From CAWDMN01 sp963803155 (GTDB lineage: Bacteria; Acidobacteriota; Terriglobia; Versatilivoradales; Versatilivoraceae), in NCBI GenBank assembly GCA_963803155.1, contig CAWDMN010000036.1:248001-312000 (forward strand): DNA of 64,000 bases. The letters run 5' to 3'. Below the pieces are notes generated by a model that saw nothing but the letters and a program-made list of their open reading frames with translations, was not told the DNA's origin and did no database searches. Shown piece after piece: positions 49,459 through 58,956 of the stretch. The position numbers and the translations under genes are program-made. Position 1 is the first letter of the stretch, and the number at the start of each line of letters is the position of its first letter.

Positions 49459-49789
49459 CTCTAATCTATCCCAATGGCAGATGGGAAGTCTCTCTTTGAA
49501 GAATATTCAGGTGAGACAAATCTGCCTTCAACTCAAAAGAAATTTGGCGCCAGTCGGACCATTGCCCTGCCATCTTTCATTTTATCGATCCGAAAAGGGA
49601 AAATCTTAAATAAATTAATGTTACTGTTTTGGCCTTATTCATCTTAACCTGTTAAGCTCAGAATCGTTTCCCATGAACCTGATTTCAGCATTGACAACGA
49701 CTAGTTTGAAATCGTCACCCGGGACAAATAATGGGTCTCATCTGGAGGATGTGCTCCCTAAATTGGGGTCTTTCCCCCGCTGGTTGCGC
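49459..49789. other. Intergenic region between TPR/DUF4388 gene and pnp
   Basis: 331 bases. AT-rich sequence at 49600-49660 may contain the minus-strand promoter of the TPR gene; no clear -35/-10 pair. No gene seen. Confidence 0.45.
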
Positions 49790-52093
49790 CTATCTCTTCA
49801 TGGAAGGGTGATTTAAATTGGAATTAAAGGAGCCGGTCTTTTCAAGGGAGGCAGGGATCGGAAAGATAAAAAAAGGGGAGGACCCATTCATCGGAGTTCC
49901 TCCCCCAAGCCTAAATTCAATTTTCAAGGTTGATCTTTTAGGGGCGCCTTTTTTGGTCAGGATTCTGAGATGACTATTTTTGTAAAGGGAGTTTTTCCCC
50001 TTTTTCTCGCGCTGTTCGCGCAAGACGGCCTTGCGGCTAAGCTTAATTTTGGAACCATCAATCCCAATCACCTTCACCAGGATCTGATCGCCCTCTTTTA
50101 ATTCATCCTTAATGTCGCGAATCCGATGTTCAGCCACCTCGCTGATGTGCAACAATCCATCCGTGCCGGGGAAGATTTCCACGAAAGCTCCGAAATCAGC
50201 TAACCGTACGACTTTCCCCAGGTATACTTTTCCCATTTCAGCTTCAGCCGTTATGTCTCGAATCATCTGAATAGCTTTGTTGGCCGAATTTTCATCCGAA
50301 GCGGCCACATTCACTTTGCCATCGTCATTGACTTCAATCTTGACGCCAGTCTGCTCGATAATGCCACGAATGACCTTGCCACCGGGTCCAATCACGTCAC
50401 GAATCTTGTCCGTGCTTATTTTGAGAGTAAAGATCCGCGGGGCGTAAGTAGAAACACTTTCCCGTGGAGAGGAGAGTGCCTCCTCCATCTTCCCCAAAAT
50501 GAAAAGTCGGCCTTTTTGAGCCTGGGCCAGGGCTTCTTGCATAATTGAAGGAGTAATGCCGCACACTTTAATATCCATCTGCAATGCGGTAATTCCCTCC
50601 CGCGTTCCAGCCACTTTAAAATCCATGTCCCCATAATGATCTTCGGCGCCGGCGATATCGGTCAAAATGGCATATTGATCGCCTTCCTTGACCAATCCCA
50701 TGGCCACACCCGCAACGGGAGCCTTGATCGGGACTCCCGCATCCATGAGTGCCAGGATGCCGCCACAGATGCTGGCCATGGATGAAGATCCATTCGATTC
50801 TAAAATGTCGGAGACCAGCCGCACCGTGTAGGGAAATTTATCCTCCGTGGGGACTACCGGCAAAATCGCCCGTTCAGCCAAGGCTCCATGGCCTACTTCC
50901 CGCCGCCCCGGCCCGCGCATAAATCCCACCTCACCAACACTAAAGGGGGGGAAATTATAGTGCAGCATGAATCGTTTCGAAGACTCTCCTTCTATGACAT
51001 CCACGCGCTGAACATCATCCGACGTTCCGAGCGTCGCGCTAACCAGAGCTTGTGTCTCGCCCCGCGTGAACAGAGCCGATCCATGAGTGCGCGGCAACAG
51101 GCCGACATCACAGGTGATAGGACGGATTTTTTCAAAATCCCGGGCATCGGGCCGCCGCCGATGTTTTAACATGTCTTCGCGGAAGATTTTCTCTTTTAGA
51201 AAATCGAACAGTTGTCCCACTTGCTTCCGCAAGGTGGCAGGTTCCTCCGGATAGGACGCGATTAGAGCATCTTTTAAAGCATCTACCTTTTCGTAGCTGA
51301 GGAGTTTCGGATATTTAGAGGTGTCCATGGCGTCCCGCAAATCGACGGCGATTTTGCCTTCAATCTCCTTTAAAAGCTTCGGATCATGTGCCGGAGGAAC
51401 TACCTCGCGTTTCTTAATTTGCATCTGCGCAAAAAGGTCCCTTTGAAGAGCCACCAGCCGTTTGATCTCCGCATGACCAAGGTTGAAAGCTTCAATCATG
51501 ATCTCCTCGGAAATTTCCTGAGCTCCGGCTTCCACCATCACGATGGCATCATCGCTGCCCGCGATTGTCAGGTTTAAGCGGCTGTTCTTGAGCTCCGGGA
51601 TGGTGGGATTGACGATGAGTTTGCCGTCAATCAAACCGACTCGCACTCCCGCAATCGGAGTGTGAAAAGGAATCTCGGAAAGATACAGGGCTGCAGAGGC
51701 TCCAGTGATACTCAGAATGTCGGAGTCATTTTCCCCGTCAGCGGAAAGAACCAAAGCGATAACCTGAGTTTCACAAACATAACCCTCGGCAAACAGCGGT
51801 CGGATCGGCCGGTCAATCAACCGGCTGGTCAGAACTTCCTTCTCATTGGGCTTGCCTTCCCGTTTAAAAAAACCGCCAGGAATTCGCCCGGCTGCGTAAA
51901 AATTCTCTCGGTAATCCACGGTCAGCGGGAAGAAATCCAGATCTTCCCTGGCCTTTTTTTCAGCACAGGCAGTCACCAATACTACAGTGTCTCCATACCG
52001 AACTACCACAGAGCCATTGGCCTGTTTGGCCAACTTGCCGGTCTCAAGACTGAGCTCCCGGCCACCAATTTCAATGCTGGCTCGATAAATCAT
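49790..52093 (-). CDS. pnp: Polyribonucleotide nucleotidyltransferase (PNPase)
   Basis: 767 residues from the ATG at 52093 (MIYRASIEIGGRELSLETGK). 3'-5' phosphorolytic exoribonuclease of the RNA degradosome. Two RNase PH domains are visible (RPIRPLFAEGYVCETQVIAL in the first; RTHGSALFTRGETQALVSAT in the second), then KH (GPGGKVIRGIIEQTGVKIEV) and S1 (GKVVRLADFGAFVEIFPGTD). After LSRKAVLREQREKKGK the frame continues about 50 residues with no family resemblance and runs through a clear terminator hairpin at 49867-49905, so the C-terminus is suspect. Downstream of rpsO, the universal arrangement. Confidence 0.95.
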   Translation of the reverse strand: MIYRASIEIGGRELSLETGKLAKQANGSVVVRYGDTVVLVTACAEKKAREDLDFFPLTVDYRENFYAAGRIPGGFFKREGKPNEKEVLTSRLIDRPIRPLFAEGYVCETQVIALVLSADGENDSDILSITGASAALYLSEIPFHTPIAGVRVGLIDGKLIVNPTIPELKNSRLNLTIAGSDDAIVMVEAGAQEISEEIMIEAFNLGHAEIKRLVALQRDLFAQMQIKKREVVPPAHDPKLLKEIEGKIAVDLRDAMDTSKYPKLLSYEKVDALKDALIASYPEEPATLRKQVGQLFDFLKEKIFREDMLKHRRRPDARDFEKIRPITCDVGLLPRTHGSALFTRGETQALVSATLGTSDDVQRVDVIEGESSKRFMLHYNFPPFSVGEVGFMRGPGRREVGHGALAERAILPVVPTEDKFPYTVRLVSDILESNGSSSMASICGGILALMDAGVPIKAPVAGVAMGLVKEGDQYAILTDIAGAEDHYGDMDFKVAGTREGITALQMDIKVCGITPSIMQEALAQAQKGRLFILGKMEEALSSPRESVSTYAPRIFTLKISTDKIRDVIGPGGKVIRGIIEQTGVKIEVNDDGKVNVAASDENSANKAIQMIRDITAEAEMGKVYLGKVVRLADFGAFVEIFPGTDGLLHISEVAEHRIRDIKDELKEGDQILVKVIGIDGSKIKLSRKAVLREQREKKGKNSLYKNSHLRILTKKGAPKRSTLKIEFRLGGGTPMNGSSPFFIFPIPASLEKTGSFNSNLNHPSMKR
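49867..49905 (-). terminator. Rho-independent terminator inside the 3' end of the pnp frame
   Basis: On the minus strand GGGGAGGA (49898-49905) pairs perfectly with TCCTCCCC (49875-49882), followed by seven T residues. It lies ~80 bases before the predicted pnp stop, which means the annotated frame overshoots the functional gene end. Confidence 0.8.
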
Positions 52094-52178
52094 AAGTGTA
52101 CACCACTTTCTCAATGAGATAGCGGGATTGTGAATGGCTTCGTCTATTCACCCCGGATCTCGAAAAAAATTTTGCAGA

Positions 52179-52223
52179 CAAAAAAAGCGACCGCAGGCTC
52201 ACTCCTGAACCATTTCGGTCGCT
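52179..52223 (-). terminator. Terminator between rpsO and pnp
   Basis: On the minus strand AGCGACCG (52216-52223) pairs with CGGTCGCT (52186-52193), followed by TTTTTTTG. It lies 37 bases after the rpsO stop. An rpsO-pnp intergenic hairpin is known in other bacteria as a terminator and RNase III site. Confidence 0.85.
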
Positions 52224-52259
52224 TCTTTCCAGAGTCTGTTGTTCCGAAAATAATCAATC

Positions 52260-52529
52260 TTATTTGCGGATCCCAAGCTTTTGAATAAGTCCGCGATAAC
52301 GCTCCACATCCTTGGCTTTTAAGTAATCCAATAAACGGCGGCGTTGTCCCACCATTTTCAACAAACCACGGCGGGAGGAGTGATCCTTCTTGTGCGCTTT
52401 GAAATGTTCGGTTAAGTAGTTAATCCGTTCGCTCAAAAGAGCAACTTGAACTTCCGGTGAGCCCGTATCGGTCGTATGGATCCTATTTTGATCAATCACC
52501 GATTTCTTCACTTCGGGGGTAAAAACCAT
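52260..52529 (-). CDS. rpsO: 30S ribosomal protein S15
   Basis: 89 residues from the ATG at 52529, the normal length for S15; GAGGAG lies about 10 bases upstream. Family signatures: HTTDTGSPEVQVALLSERIN, KAHKKDHSSRRGLLKMVGQR and RRRLLDYLKAKD. It binds 16S rRNA early in 30S assembly and often represses its own translation. A terminator follows it and pnp comes next. A candidate promoter is at 52577-52605. Confidence 0.97.
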   Translation of the reverse strand: MVFTPEVKKSVIDQNRIHTTDTGSPEVQVALLSERINYLTEHFKAHKKDHSSRRGLLKMVGQRRRLLDYLKAKDVERYRGLIQKLGIRK

Positions 52530-52576
52530 GACTTCATACTCCTCAGAAAGAACTCTCCTCAACAAAACAAATCGTG

Positions 52577-52605
52577 ATATTACTATTATCCAAGGAGGTT
52601 GTAAA
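52577..52605 (-). promoter_or_regulatory. Candidate rpsO promoter
   Basis: On the minus strand TTTACA (52600-52605) and TAATAT (52577-52582) are separated by 17 bases, about 50 bases before the rpsO start. The -10 is only a 4/6 match, so this is tentative. Confidence 0.45.
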
Positions 52606-52749
52606 GCAAAATCCTTAATTGTGGTGAGGTTACATTACGGGGTTATCCACCCACGCGAAGGAAGATTGAAGTGCGCAAACCGCGCCGCGAAAAGCTTCGA
52701 TTTTTTTTCTCCCCGATTTTTCCACCATTCCATTTGCTTGCACGCCTTT

Positions 52750-53667
52750 CTAAATTAAAACCAGCTTGGGTTGGAATGTAAAAGAAGATGCTGAATCGGA
52801 ATTTCCGGGAACAAGGGAAGCCAATCCCAATAAATTCCCTTCACTGTCCAGGAGTCGAACCAATAGATCAGCTGCTGCTTTGAACTCAGGGAGTTCGGCT
52901 TGGAATCTCTGGCCATTTTTAACGGCAGGGATCCTCTCTCCGGAAAGGATTATGGCGGCAAGATGGCGGAGGACCTCCCCAGGTGGAACGATCATATCGC
53001 CAAGAGTTTCCGGAGCGCATTCTTCCATCTTCTGTAAGGATACCGCCTGGGCCAGATTGAACACGCCAGATCGTTCCCGCCGCAGACGGATTAAGTGGGC
53101 ACCACATTGCAGTCGCAATCCAAAGTCATGGGCAAGGGATCGAATGTAGGTCCCGGGAGAGCACTGGATTTCGAAATCCAGTAAATCGGGCTCTCGACAG
53201 GAGACTTCAAATCGATCAATCCGGATTTGTTGGGGTGTCAGCTCTACTTCTTGTCCCTTCCGGGCCAAGAGATAAGAAGGCCGTCCGTTCACCTTCTTGG
53301 CTGAAAAAGCGGGTGGAATCTGGAAATGTTTTCCCTCAAAGCCACGGGCGGTCTCCAACATTTTTTCTTCCAGGAGGACTGGCTTCATCGGAGCGGAAGT
53401 GGGTTCTCCTTCCCGGTCGTAAGTTGAGGTGGAAAAACCCAGACGGATGGTTCCCGTATAAACCTTGGGATCGTGGGGAATATATTGAATCAGCCGGGTG
53501 GCCTTGCCACAAGCCAGAGGCAAGACGCCAGTCGCCATGGGATCCAATGTCCCTAAATGTCCGACTTGACGGGTATGTAAAATTCGCCTTGCTCTAGCCA
53601 CTACATCATGGGATGTAACTCCGGCAGGTTTGTCGATGACCAGAAATCCAAAATATTTGAATGGCAT
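52750..53667 (-). CDS. truB: tRNA pseudouridine(55) synthase TruB
   Basis: 305 residues from the ATG at 53667 (MPFKYFGFLVIDKPAGVTSH); the upstream frame is not family-like. It makes pseudouridine 55 in the T loop of tRNAs. The catalytic aspartate is in QVGHLGTLDPMATGVLPLAC. Other conserved parts are YTGTIRLGFSTSTYDREGEP and SPGTYIRSLAHDFGLRLQCG. A C-terminal PUA-like region follows. It lies between rbfA and rpsO as in many bacteria. Confidence 0.95.
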   Translation of the reverse strand: MPFKYFGFLVIDKPAGVTSHDVVARARRILHTRQVGHLGTLDPMATGVLPLACGKATRLIQYIPHDPKVYTGTIRLGFSTSTYDREGEPTSAPMKPVLLEEKMLETARGFEGKHFQIPPAFSAKKVNGRPSYLLARKGQEVELTPQQIRIDRFEVSCREPDLLDFEIQCSPGTYIRSLAHDFGLRLQCGAHLIRLRRERSGVFNLAQAVSLQKMEECAPETLGDMIVPPGEVLRHLAAIILSGERIPAVKNGQRFQAELPEFKAAADLLVRLLDSEGNLLGLASLVPGNSDSASSFTFQPKLVLI

Positions 53668-53780
53668 GAGGAAACAATGAGGCTGGTCTGTGGTCAATCC
53701 TGAAATTAAAAAAATGCATTGAGAACTATCGGATGCATATTCACAAAAAAACAATCCTCCAGCGGCCGCGCACGAGGGGA

Positions 53781-54146
53781 CTATTCTTCTTTTGGCTCTA
53801 TTTCGTGGGTTTGTTGAATCAAAGCTTCAATGCGAGCACCGTATTCTATCGATTCATCGTAGTAAAAGACGATCTCGGGGACAACCCGCAGACTCATCCG
53901 GGCAGCCAACTCATGCCGCAGGTGAGGAGCCGCATGGTTTAAAACGGCGAGAGAACTTTTCCGATCCTCTGAACTGCCCAAAACGCTGACATAAATCCGG
54001 GCATGTTTAAGGTCCGGACTCATCTGCACATCGGTAACTGTTACCAAACCAAGGCGCGGGTCCCTCAATCCGTGGACCAACAGTTCCGAGACTTCTATCC
54101 GCAGCATTTCCCCGACCCGAGCGGGCCGCCGGCCGGTGGTTTTCAT
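53781..54146 (-). CDS. rbfA: Ribosome-binding factor A
   Basis: 121-residue KH-fold protein that binds immature 30S subunits and aids 16S 5'-end maturation. Signatures: RVGEMLRIEVSELLVHGLRD, PRLGLVTVTDVQMSPDLKHA, and VPEIVFYYDESIEYGARIEA. The start overlaps the stop of the DUF503 gene by four bases, indicating translational coupling. Confidence 0.95.
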   Translation of the reverse strand: MKTTGRRPARVGEMLRIEVSELLVHGLRDPRLGLVTVTDVQMSPDLKHARIYVSVLGSSEDRKSSLAVLNHAAPHLRHELAARMSLRVVPEIVFYYDESIEYGARIEALIQQTHEIEPKEE

Positions 54147-54421
54147 AAATATTCAATCTGGTGCTGAACCAGGTTCCTTTCCAAAATATCTTCAGCCTCC
54201 GCAAGGACCGTCCGCAATGTCTGTTCGAGAAGCCCCGCCGCGGAGGCAATGGCAACCACGCCAATAGTCGAACGTTGCCAAAGCTCCTGATGATCAAATT
54301 CGGCAATGGATATATTATGTTTCCGCAGACGATCTTTGAGGCTGCGAATGACCATTCTTTTTTCCTTCAGCGAATGGGCATCTGGAATGTGGATCTCGAG
54401 GGTAAGAAGACCTATATTCAT
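54143..54421 (-). CDS. DUF503 (YlxP-like) protein
   Basis: 92 residues from the ATG at 54421 (MNIGLLTLEIHIPDAHSLKE), the canonical DUF503 N-terminus with HSLKEKRMVIRSLKDRLRKH. Upstream in-frame codons are not conserved in the family. YlxP-type proteins sit between infB and rbfA in many Firmicutes and Acidobacteria and are thought to aid ribosome assembly, by location and limited literature. Overlaps rbfA by four bases. Confidence 0.9.
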   Translation of the reverse strand: MNIGLLTLEIHIPDAHSLKEKRMVIRSLKDRLRKHNISIAEFDHQELWQRSTIGVVAIASAAGLLEQTLRTVLAEAEDILERNLVQHQIEYL

Positions 54422-54554
54422 GGACAGCGAAAGACCTAAAGAAAATGAATGAGGCAGAATCCCATTCACGATGATTTGACCTGCCCTGATCGCAACGGGG
54501 CTGATTCTCATTCACGGTTTTTTGGTGGCGTCCTCGGATTCCTCAAAAAAATGA

Positions 54555-57482
54555 TTACAGAACTTCCGCGGCCACCCTTTCGATTGCGAAAGCTTCGAGG
54601 ACATCACTATCCTTGATGTCCTGGTAATTTTCGAGGCCGATCCCGCATTCAAAGCCAGACCGCACCTCCGAGGCATCATCTTTGAACCGCTTCAAGGAGG
54701 AAATTTTCCCCTCGTAAATCACCACGTTGTCCCGGAGCAAACGAATCTGGGCATTTCGCGTAATTTTTCCATCCAGCACATAGCACCCGGCAATGACGCC
54801 AATTTTCGGCACTCTAAAGGTGGTACGAACTTCCGCACTTCCCAGGCGGGTCTCCTTCACAATCTTGTCCAGCATGCCGAGCATGGCGCTTTTTATTTCC
54901 GACGTGACATTGTAAATGATTGTGTGCAGACGGACATCGACTTCTTCATTTTCAGCCAATTCAGCGGCTTTCCGTTCCGGCCGAACATTAAATCCGATAA
55001 CAATGGCGTTGGAAGCGGAAGCCAGCAGGATGTCATTTTCAGTAATGGCGCCGGTTGCCCGGTGAATGATCTTGACCTTTACTTTTTCACTGCTGATTTT
55101 GCCGAGCGTGTCCGTGAGCACTTCCACCGAGCCATTCACATCCGCCTTCAGAATGATCGGGAGTTCCTTGACGGCGCCGGCCTTCAACTGTTCATGCAAG
55201 TGTTCGAGACTTAGACGGGCTGTCTTGGCGAGCTGGCTTTCCCGGAGTTTGATTTGACGCAGATTTCCAATTTGTTTGACTTTGGAGACGTCGGTCATGA
55301 CCTGGAAGAGATCGCCGGCCTGGGGGACCGCCTGCAACCCCAGGACTTCCGCCGGGTTCGAAGGGCCAGCTTCTTTAATGCTCTTGCCGCAGTAATCGAA
55401 CATGGCCCGAACCTTGCCGATGACTGGGCCGGCAATAAAGGCGTCTCCAACATGCAAGGTGCCATTTTGAATTAAGACAGTGGCCACTGGGCCTCGGCCT
55501 TTATCCAATTTAGCTTCCAGGATAGTTCCTACCGCCGTTCGATGCGGGTTGGCTTTAATGGATTGCATATCCGCCACCAAAAGGATCATTTCCAGAAGCA
55601 GGTCAAGGTTGGTCTTTTGTTTGGCGGAGACTTCGACCGTCACCGTGTCACCGCCCCATTCTTCGCTCATCAGACCATGGTCTGCCAATGCTTTCTTTAC
55701 ACGGTCGACTTGAGCATTGGGCTTATCGATCTTGTTTATAGCCACCACAATGGGCACCTTGGCGGCGCGCGCATGGTTGATAGCTTCCAATGTTTGAGGC
55801 ATCACCCCGTCGTCAGCCGCCACCACCAGGACCACAATATCGGTGACTTTGGCGCCGCGGGCCCGCATCATGGTGAACGCTTCATGGCCCGGTGTGTCCA
55901 AAAACGTAATGATCCGGTCGTTTTTGACAACTTGATAAGCTCCGATGTGCTGAGTAATCCCACCTGCCTCGGAGGCCGTCACATTGGTTTCACGAATCGC
56001 GTCCAACAATGAGGTTTTGCCGTGATCGACATGCCCCATGACCGTAACTACCGGAGGACGCGCAACTAGATTCTCCGTAGATTCTTCGGCAATGGCTTCA
56101 TACTCTGCATTTTCTTCAAAGGTGATGATTTCCGCTTCAGCTCCAAAGTCTCGCGCCAAGTCAATGGCGAGAGATTCGTCCAACACCTGGTTCATGGTGG
56201 CGAAGACACCCTTATCAAGAAGGCGGCGGATCAAGTCCTTTGCCTTGACTTCCAGCCGGTCCGCCAATTCCTTGATGGTTCCGCCTTCAGTCAAAGTGAT
56301 CTTTTTGGTGACGGGAAGGGGAGTAAAGGGTGCAGGTCTATCGACAGCCGAGGGACGGCCAAAGCTAATTTTTAAATTACCTTCCTGCTGACCCTTGGCA
56401 TATTGACGGTGGGGCCTTCCCTTTGCGGCTCCGCCTCGATGATCCCGGGCGGGAGTCGGTGCTGCATCAGTGGGAGATGGAGGGGCTGCCCCGGGTCGTC
56501 CACCCCTGCCCTGGGGTGCTCCCGATCGAGGCTCAAAAGGACGTCCCGTTCCACCGGGGCGCTGCTCAAAAGGACGCGGAGGGCCGCTGGGCCTTTGTCC
56601 ATAAGATTGCGGCGGCCGAGGAGCGCCAGGCCGCGGCGGGGCCCCTGGTCCGGACTTCATCCCTCCAAACTTGGAGCTGATGTGTTGTCGGATGGTTTCG
56701 TTAGGCGAACTGCTTCCCGCTGGAAGCGGTTTGCGCTGCCGGAAATGAGATGGACCCGATGGGACCATGCCGGGTCTGGCTCCAGGGAGAATCTGGCCGG
56801 GGAAAGCCGGTCCCATTCCGGGTTTTGGAATGACCCATTTGACTGGACCTGCCTTGGGCGCCGCCACCGAGGGAAGAGGAGCTTGAACAGGTTCTGCTGC
56901 CGGGGGTGGAGCCGGATGTGTGGGTGCGCCAGGATGCGCTGTTTCCTTCACCACGACATGAGATTTGGCGGGAGCCTCCTTGACGGGAAGGGCCAAGATT
57001 GGAAGCTTTGTTTCCGCGGATTTGGCCTCCACTTTTTCCACGGGTTTTACCGGCGCTGTCGCAACTGGCGCCGCGGGAGGAGGGGGCGGCACAAGGGGAA
57101 CAGCAGGAGTCGGTGGCGGAGGCGGCGGCAGAGTCGCTGGTGCTTCAATCGCCGGGGGCGTCTCTTTTTCCGGAGGAGCCTCCTCCTCCGGCTTGATCTC
57201 AGGAGCTTCTACACCCTTAGCTTTGCGGCGAGCAGGTTTTGCGGGAGCTTCGACTTCCGCCTTAACAGCCTTTTTCTTCTTTTTAGCCGAAAAGTGGTCT
57301 TTAATCTCGGCCACCTTTTCCGCATCGATGAAACTGGCGGCGGATACCCCTTCGACTCCCTCGCATTTTAAAAACGCAATGATGTCCTGGGATTCAACTT
57401 TGATTTCTTCCGCTAATTTAAATACTCTCTTTTTTTCTGCCACAAATCCTCTGAATGCCAGGAATCCAAAAACACCCGGCAT
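54555..57482 (-). CDS. infB: Translation initiation factor IF-2
   Basis: 975 residues from the ATG at 57482, which has a strong GAGGAGGAGGA just upstream; a GTG at 57443 (AEKKRVFKLAEEIKVE) with AGAGGA upstream gives a more canonical N-terminus and is a real alternative. IF-2N domain (about 15-70), then a long alanine/proline/glycine-rich linker up to ~370, second IF-2N-like domain, then the G domain: VMGHVDHGKTSLLDAIRETN, DTPGHEAF, NKID. Domains II-IV follow, ending VLEAFAIERVAAEVL. GTPase that places fMet-tRNA on the 30S subunit. Confidence 0.96.
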   Translation of the reverse strand: MPGVFGFLAFRGFVAEKKRVFKLAEEIKVESQDIIAFLKCEGVEGVSAASFIDAEKVAEIKDHFSAKKKKKAVKAEVEAPAKPARRKAKGVEAPEIKPEEEAPPEKETPPAIEAPATLPPPPPPTPAVPLVPPPPPAAPVATAPVKPVEKVEAKSAETKLPILALPVKEAPAKSHVVVKETAHPGAPTHPAPPPAAEPVQAPLPSVAAPKAGPVKWVIPKPGMGPAFPGQILPGARPGMVPSGPSHFRQRKPLPAGSSSPNETIRQHISSKFGGMKSGPGAPPRPGAPRPPQSYGQRPSGPPRPFEQRPGGTGRPFEPRSGAPQGRGGRPGAAPPSPTDAAPTPARDHRGGAAKGRPHRQYAKGQQEGNLKISFGRPSAVDRPAPFTPLPVTKKITLTEGGTIKELADRLEVKAKDLIRRLLDKGVFATMNQVLDESLAIDLARDFGAEAEIITFEENAEYEAIAEESTENLVARPPVVTVMGHVDHGKTSLLDAIRETNVTASEAGGITQHIGAYQVVKNDRIITFLDTPGHEAFTMMRARGAKVTDIVVLVVAADDGVMPQTLEAINHARAAKVPIVVAINKIDKPNAQVDRVKKALADHGLMSEEWGGDTVTVEVSAKQKTNLDLLLEMILLVADMQSIKANPHRTAVGTILEAKLDKGRGPVATVLIQNGTLHVGDAFIAGPVIGKVRAMFDYCGKSIKEAGPSNPAEVLGLQAVPQAGDLFQVMTDVSKVKQIGNLRQIKLRESQLAKTARLSLEHLHEQLKAGAVKELPIILKADVNGSVEVLTDTLGKISSEKVKVKIIHRATGAITENDILLASASNAIVIGFNVRPERKAAELAENEEVDVRLHTIIYNVTSEIKSAMLGMLDKIVKETRLGSAEVRTTFRVPKIGVIAGCYVLDGKITRNAQIRLLRDNVVIYEGKISSLKRFKDDASEVRSGFECGIGLENYQDIKDSDVLEAFAIERVAAEVL

Positions 57483-57501
57483 TCCTCCTCCTCTTCCTAA
57501 A

Positions 57502-58932
57502 TTATTCAGATTTTATTTCATTGTCCGACTCCGTCTCTAAGGATGTATTCTCACCAGAGGTCGGTGCTTCTTCCGCGGCGGGCGCTTCTTCCGCTACGAG
57601 TGCTTCTTCCGCAGCGGGGGCTTTTTCTGAAGGTTCGGCCGGAGATTCCGTCCCAGCCTCATTCGGAGTTTCAGCCGGCTGCATGTAGAAATCTTTCACC
57701 GCAGCAATTATCTTTTCGGCAATTTTGGGACCCACTCCTTTAATGGCAGTTAATTCTCCAATTGGAGTATCCGCCAATTGCTCGACGGTTGTTATAGAAC
57801 TGTCGACCAACTTCTGCAAGACACTGCCGGAAAGTCCGGGAAGCTCACTCAAAGGGGTAAGCGAAGTAATCTGGGCCATCTGATCTTCCACTTCTGCTCG
57901 TTTTTCCTCATCGCTTTTGATATCAATTTTCCAGCCTGTCAATTTGGAGGCTAATCGAACATTTTGCCCCTTTTTTCCAATGGCCAGAGAAAGCTGATCA
58001 CTTTCCACAATCACTTCGATCTGCTTTTCTATCGGATCCAAGACGCTGGCACGCCCAATTTTGGCCGGGCTCAAGGCATTGATCACAAAAGTGGCAGGGT
58101 CCTCAGAATATGCGATGATATCAATTTTTTCCCCGTGCAGCTCCCGGATGATTGCCTGAACACGACTCCCCTTCATTCCCACGCAGGCTCCAACTGGATC
58201 TACATCTTTGTCTTTTGAAAAGACCGCAATTTTGGAGCGCTCTCCCGTGTCTCGAGCGGCTGATTTGATAATCACTGTCCCGTCATATATTTCGGGGACT
58301 TCCATTTCAAAGAGTTTGATTAGCAGGGCCGAGTCCGTTCGGGAAAGAATCACCTGAGGGCCTTTGCTCGTTTTTTCCACGCGAACAATGACGACTCTAA
58401 TTCTCTCTCCAGTGGAAAAGCTTTCCAAGCGAGACTGTTCCCGTTTGGGCAACCGACCCTCAGTCATTCCCAGATCCAGAATGACGTCTCCCCCTTCCAC
58501 CCGTTTCACGGGACAAGTAACCACTTCCCCAATCCGTTGAGTGAATTCTCCAAAAATTATGTCCCGTTCGGCCTCTCGCACTTTTTGCAATATGACTTGT
58601 TTGGCTGCTTGTGCTGCAATCCGCCCCAAGCTTTCCGTTGATTTGGGAAACTTAATTTCACTTTCAAGGGCAGCGGCAGCGTCAATTTTCAATGCATCTT
58701 CCAAGGAAATCTCTCGATGGGGATTTACCACCAGCTCCACCACGCGCTTTACGGCAAATACTTCCACTTGGCCGACCTCTTTATTGAAAACCGAGCGAAG
58801 ATCTTCCGTGCTTTTGTAAAATTTCCGGGTGGCGACCAAGACTGCGTCTTCTACTGCATGCACCACAATCTCCGGATCAATCCCTTTTTCTTTACTTAAA
58901 AACTCAATTTGTTGAAATAAGGGGCTGCTCAT
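57502..58932 (-). CDS. nusA: Transcription termination/antitermination protein NusA
   Basis: 476 residues: NusA N-domain (1-130), S1 domain (ITCPV-like region with GEVVTCPVKRVEGGDVILDL), KH1/KH2 (VGACVGMKGSRVQAIIRELH and LAIGKKGQNVRLASKLTGWK), and a helix-hairpin-helix repeat (LTAIKGVGPKIAEKIIAAVK). The last ~60 residues are a low-complexity acidic tail of APAAEEA repeats. NusA modulates RNA polymerase pausing and is known in other bacteria to feed back on its own operon, relevant to the attenuator-like hairpin at 59472-59491. Confidence 0.96.
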   Translation of the reverse strand: MSSPLFQQIEFLSKEKGIDPEIVVHAVEDAVLVATRKFYKSTEDLRSVFNKEVGQVEVFAVKRVVELVVNPHREISLEDALKIDAAAALESEIKFPKSTESLGRIAAQAAKQVILQKVREAERDIIFGEFTQRIGEVVTCPVKRVEGGDVILDLGMTEGRLPKREQSRLESFSTGERIRVVIVRVEKTSKGPQVILSRTDSALLIKLFEMEVPEIYDGTVIIKSAARDTGERSKIAVFSKDKDVDPVGACVGMKGSRVQAIIRELHGEKIDIIAYSEDPATFVINALSPAKIGRASVLDPIEKQIEVIVESDQLSLAIGKKGQNVRLASKLTGWKIDIKSDEEKRAEVEDQMAQITSLTPLSELPGLSGSVLQKLVDSSITTVEQLADTPIGELTAIKGVGPKIAEKIIAAVKDFYMQPAETPNEAGTESPAEPSEKAPAAEEALVAEEAPAAEEAPTSGENTSLETESDNEIKSE

Positions 58933-58956
58933 AACGGATACTCCAAATCCAAGCCA

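Noticed and set aside
56403..57371. 322-codon plus-strand frame opposite the infB linker
   Set aside because: Its Arg/Gly/Ser-rich translation is the antisense of the proline/alanine-rich IF-2 linker; no family resemblance.
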